Positions 6,111-7,034 of a stretch of DNA of 7,034 nt are shown here, one piece after another. The position numbers were made by a program, and so were the translations under genes. Source of the stretch: Nautiliaceae bacterium (GTDB lineage: Bacteria > Campylobacterota > Campylobacteria > Campylobacterales > Nautiliaceae); assembly GCA_027063075.1 (NCBI GenBank), contig JAMOSM010000128.1:1-7034 (forward strand). The letters run 5' to 3'. Numbering within the stretch: the stretch's first letter is position 1; every line of letters begins with the position of its first letter. Under the pieces are notes generated by a model. It was not told where the DNA came from, did not search any database, and was given only the letters and a program-made list of their open reading frames with translations.

Positions 6111-7034
6111 TGAAACTAAAAGAGATAAAACAAAAAATAAAACAAAAACCCCTCTCAAAGCCTTACGGCTTTGTTAAAAAAATAAATCAAATTAACTTAA
6201 TAGCAACAGGATTAAACCCAAGTGTAGGAGATATTGTAAAAGTCTGCTCAAACGACAAAGAAATTTTAGGAATGGTAACAGCAATTGAAGAAAAATCTTT
6301 TATAATTACCCCGTTTTCTTTTATAGAAGGGTTTAAAATAGGAGATAAAGTTTATATAGATGAAGAAGGCTTAAAAGTTCCTGTAGGAGAAGGTCTCCTT
6401 GGAAGAGTCTTAGACCCTTTTTTAAGACCGATTGATAATAAAGGACCAATTCTTTATAAAACAAAATACCCTATTATCAAAAAACCAATATCTCCTTTAG
6501 ATAGGGGAGTTATAAATGAAGTGTTTCCAACGGGGGTAAAAGCAATAGACGGGATTTTAACTTGCGGAGTCGGGCAAAAACTTGGAATTTTTGCAGGAAG
6601 CGGAGTTGGAAAAAGCACTCTTATGGGAATGATTGTAAAAGGAAGCAGAGCAGATATTAAAGTAATAGCTCTAATTGGTGAAAGAGGTAGAGAGATACCA
6701 GAATTTATAGAACATAATTTAAAAGGAGATTTAACAAACACTATTTTAATAGTAGCTACAAGCGATGATTCAGCACTTATGAGAAAATACGGAGCTTTTA
6801 GTGCAATGGCTGTGGCTGAGTATTTTAAAGACCAAGGAAGAAATGTTTTATTTTTAATGGATAGTGTTACACGTTTTGCAATGGCTCAAAGAGAAATTGG
6901 ACTTGCTCAGGGAGAACCCCCTACAACTAAAGGATATCCACCAAGTTCTTTAATGCTTTTGCCACAATTAATGGAAAGAGCCGGAAAAGACAAAAAAGGT
7001 TCAATTACCGCATTTTTCACTGTGCTTGTAGAAG
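6110..7034 (+). CDS. fliI: Flagellum-specific ATP synthase / export ATPase FliI, 5' part only
   Basis: The first 308 codons of a protein that is usually about 430-440 residues long; the rest lies beyond the window. FliI is the cytoplasmic hexameric ATPase of the flagellar type III export apparatus, related to the F1 beta subunit. An N-terminal beta-barrel region (about 18-90, with ATGLNPSVGDIV) precedes the catalytic core. Visible are Walker A GSGVGKST (163-170), ERGREIPEF with the catalytic-type Glu (191-199), Walker B LFLMD (247-251), DSVTRFAMAQREIGLA (251-266) and GEPPTTKGYPPS (268-279). The last is the FliI-type loop that separates it from F1/V1 subunits. The ATG shares its A with the folE stop (TAATG), and no Shine-Dalgarno is visible upstream, so translation probably depends on folE. 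A SctN/injectisome ATPase is the alternative, but the folE neighbourhood favours FliI. Confidence 0.95.
   Translation, partial: MKLKEIKQKIKQKPLSKPYGFVKKINQINLIATGLNPSVGDIVKVCSNDKEILGMVTAIEEKSFIITPFSFIEGFKIGDKVYIDEEGLKVPVGEGLLGRVLDPFLRPIDNKGPILYKTKYPIIKKPISPLDRGVINEVFPTGVKAIDGILTCGVGQKLGIFAGSGVGKSTLMGMIVKGSRADIKVIALIGERGREIPEFIEHNLKGDLTNTILIVATSDDSALMRKYGAFSAMAVAEYFKDQGRNVLFLMDSVTRFAMAQREIGLAQGEPPTTKGYPPSSLMLLPQLMERAGKDKKGSITAFFTVLVE
6156..6173. repeat. 7-bp perfect inverted repeat (hairpin CAAAGCC-TTAC-GGCTTTG) early in fliI
   Basis: The arms 6156-6162 and 6167-6173 pair perfectly around a four-base loop, about 47 bases into fliI. It encodes SKPYGFV, which fits the protein family, so it may be incidental. 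No U-run follows on the plus strand. On the minus strand a short T-run comes several bases later, but no leftward gene ends there. Confidence 0.5.

Noticed and set aside
6156..6180. Rho-independent terminator at the fliI hairpin
   Set aside because: No T-run follows on the plus strand, and no gene ends there on either strand.
6454..6741. Minus-strand open frame of about 95 codons within fliI
   Set aside because: It is antisense to the conserved FliI core, including the Walker A region, and its composition is what a complementary strand would give.

Overview
The window looks like chromosomal DNA of a Campylobacterota (Epsilonproteobacteria) species. It is AT-rich, its proteins are rich in Lys, Glu and Ile, and it is tightly packed. 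The gene order tig-clpP-(x)-def-comM on one strand, divergent from folE-fliI, resembles from memory the def/clpP/tig/folE/fliI neighbourhood of Campylobacter jejuni and the comM/def/clpP/tig cluster of Helicobacter pylori. A free-living, possibly thermophilic vent lineage such as the Nautiliales is my guess. The order-level assignment is inference and could not be checked here.

Layout: a single short intergenic gap (about 5470-5531) separates two divergent transcription units. Leftward (minus strand) run tig (trigger factor), clpP (Clp protease subunit), a degenerate GGDEF-domain protein, def (peptide deformylase), comM (Mg-chelatase-like AAA+ ATPase) and the 5' part of nnr/nnrE (NAD(P)H-hydrate epimerase), which leaves the window at base 1. 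Rightward (plus strand) run folE (GTP cyclohydrolase I) and the first 308 codons of fliI (flagellar export ATPase), which leaves the window at base 7034. No stretch over 300 bases lacks a gene. I saw no RNA genes, mobile elements, CRISPR arrays or true terminators.

How the genes fit together: tig, clpP and def handle proteins as they leave the ribosome or when they must be destroyed (folding, N-terminal deformylation, proteolysis). comM and nnr are housekeeping passengers (DNA branch migration and recombination; repair of damaged NAD(P)H). Every junction between genes is an overlap. Four are one-base TAATG stop/start overlaps (tig-clpP, clpP-GGDEF, GGDEF-def, folE-fliI), one is a four-base GTGA overlap (comM-nnr), and one is a 34-base overlap (def-comM). 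Translational coupling is therefore likely throughout.

The most interesting element is the GGDEF-like gene between clpP and def. Its active-site signature is replaced by KEGVF, but an RxxD motif sits at the exact spacing of a c-di-GMP inhibitory site. This suggests a possible c-di-GMP-binding, non-catalytic protein co-translated with the proteostasis genes.
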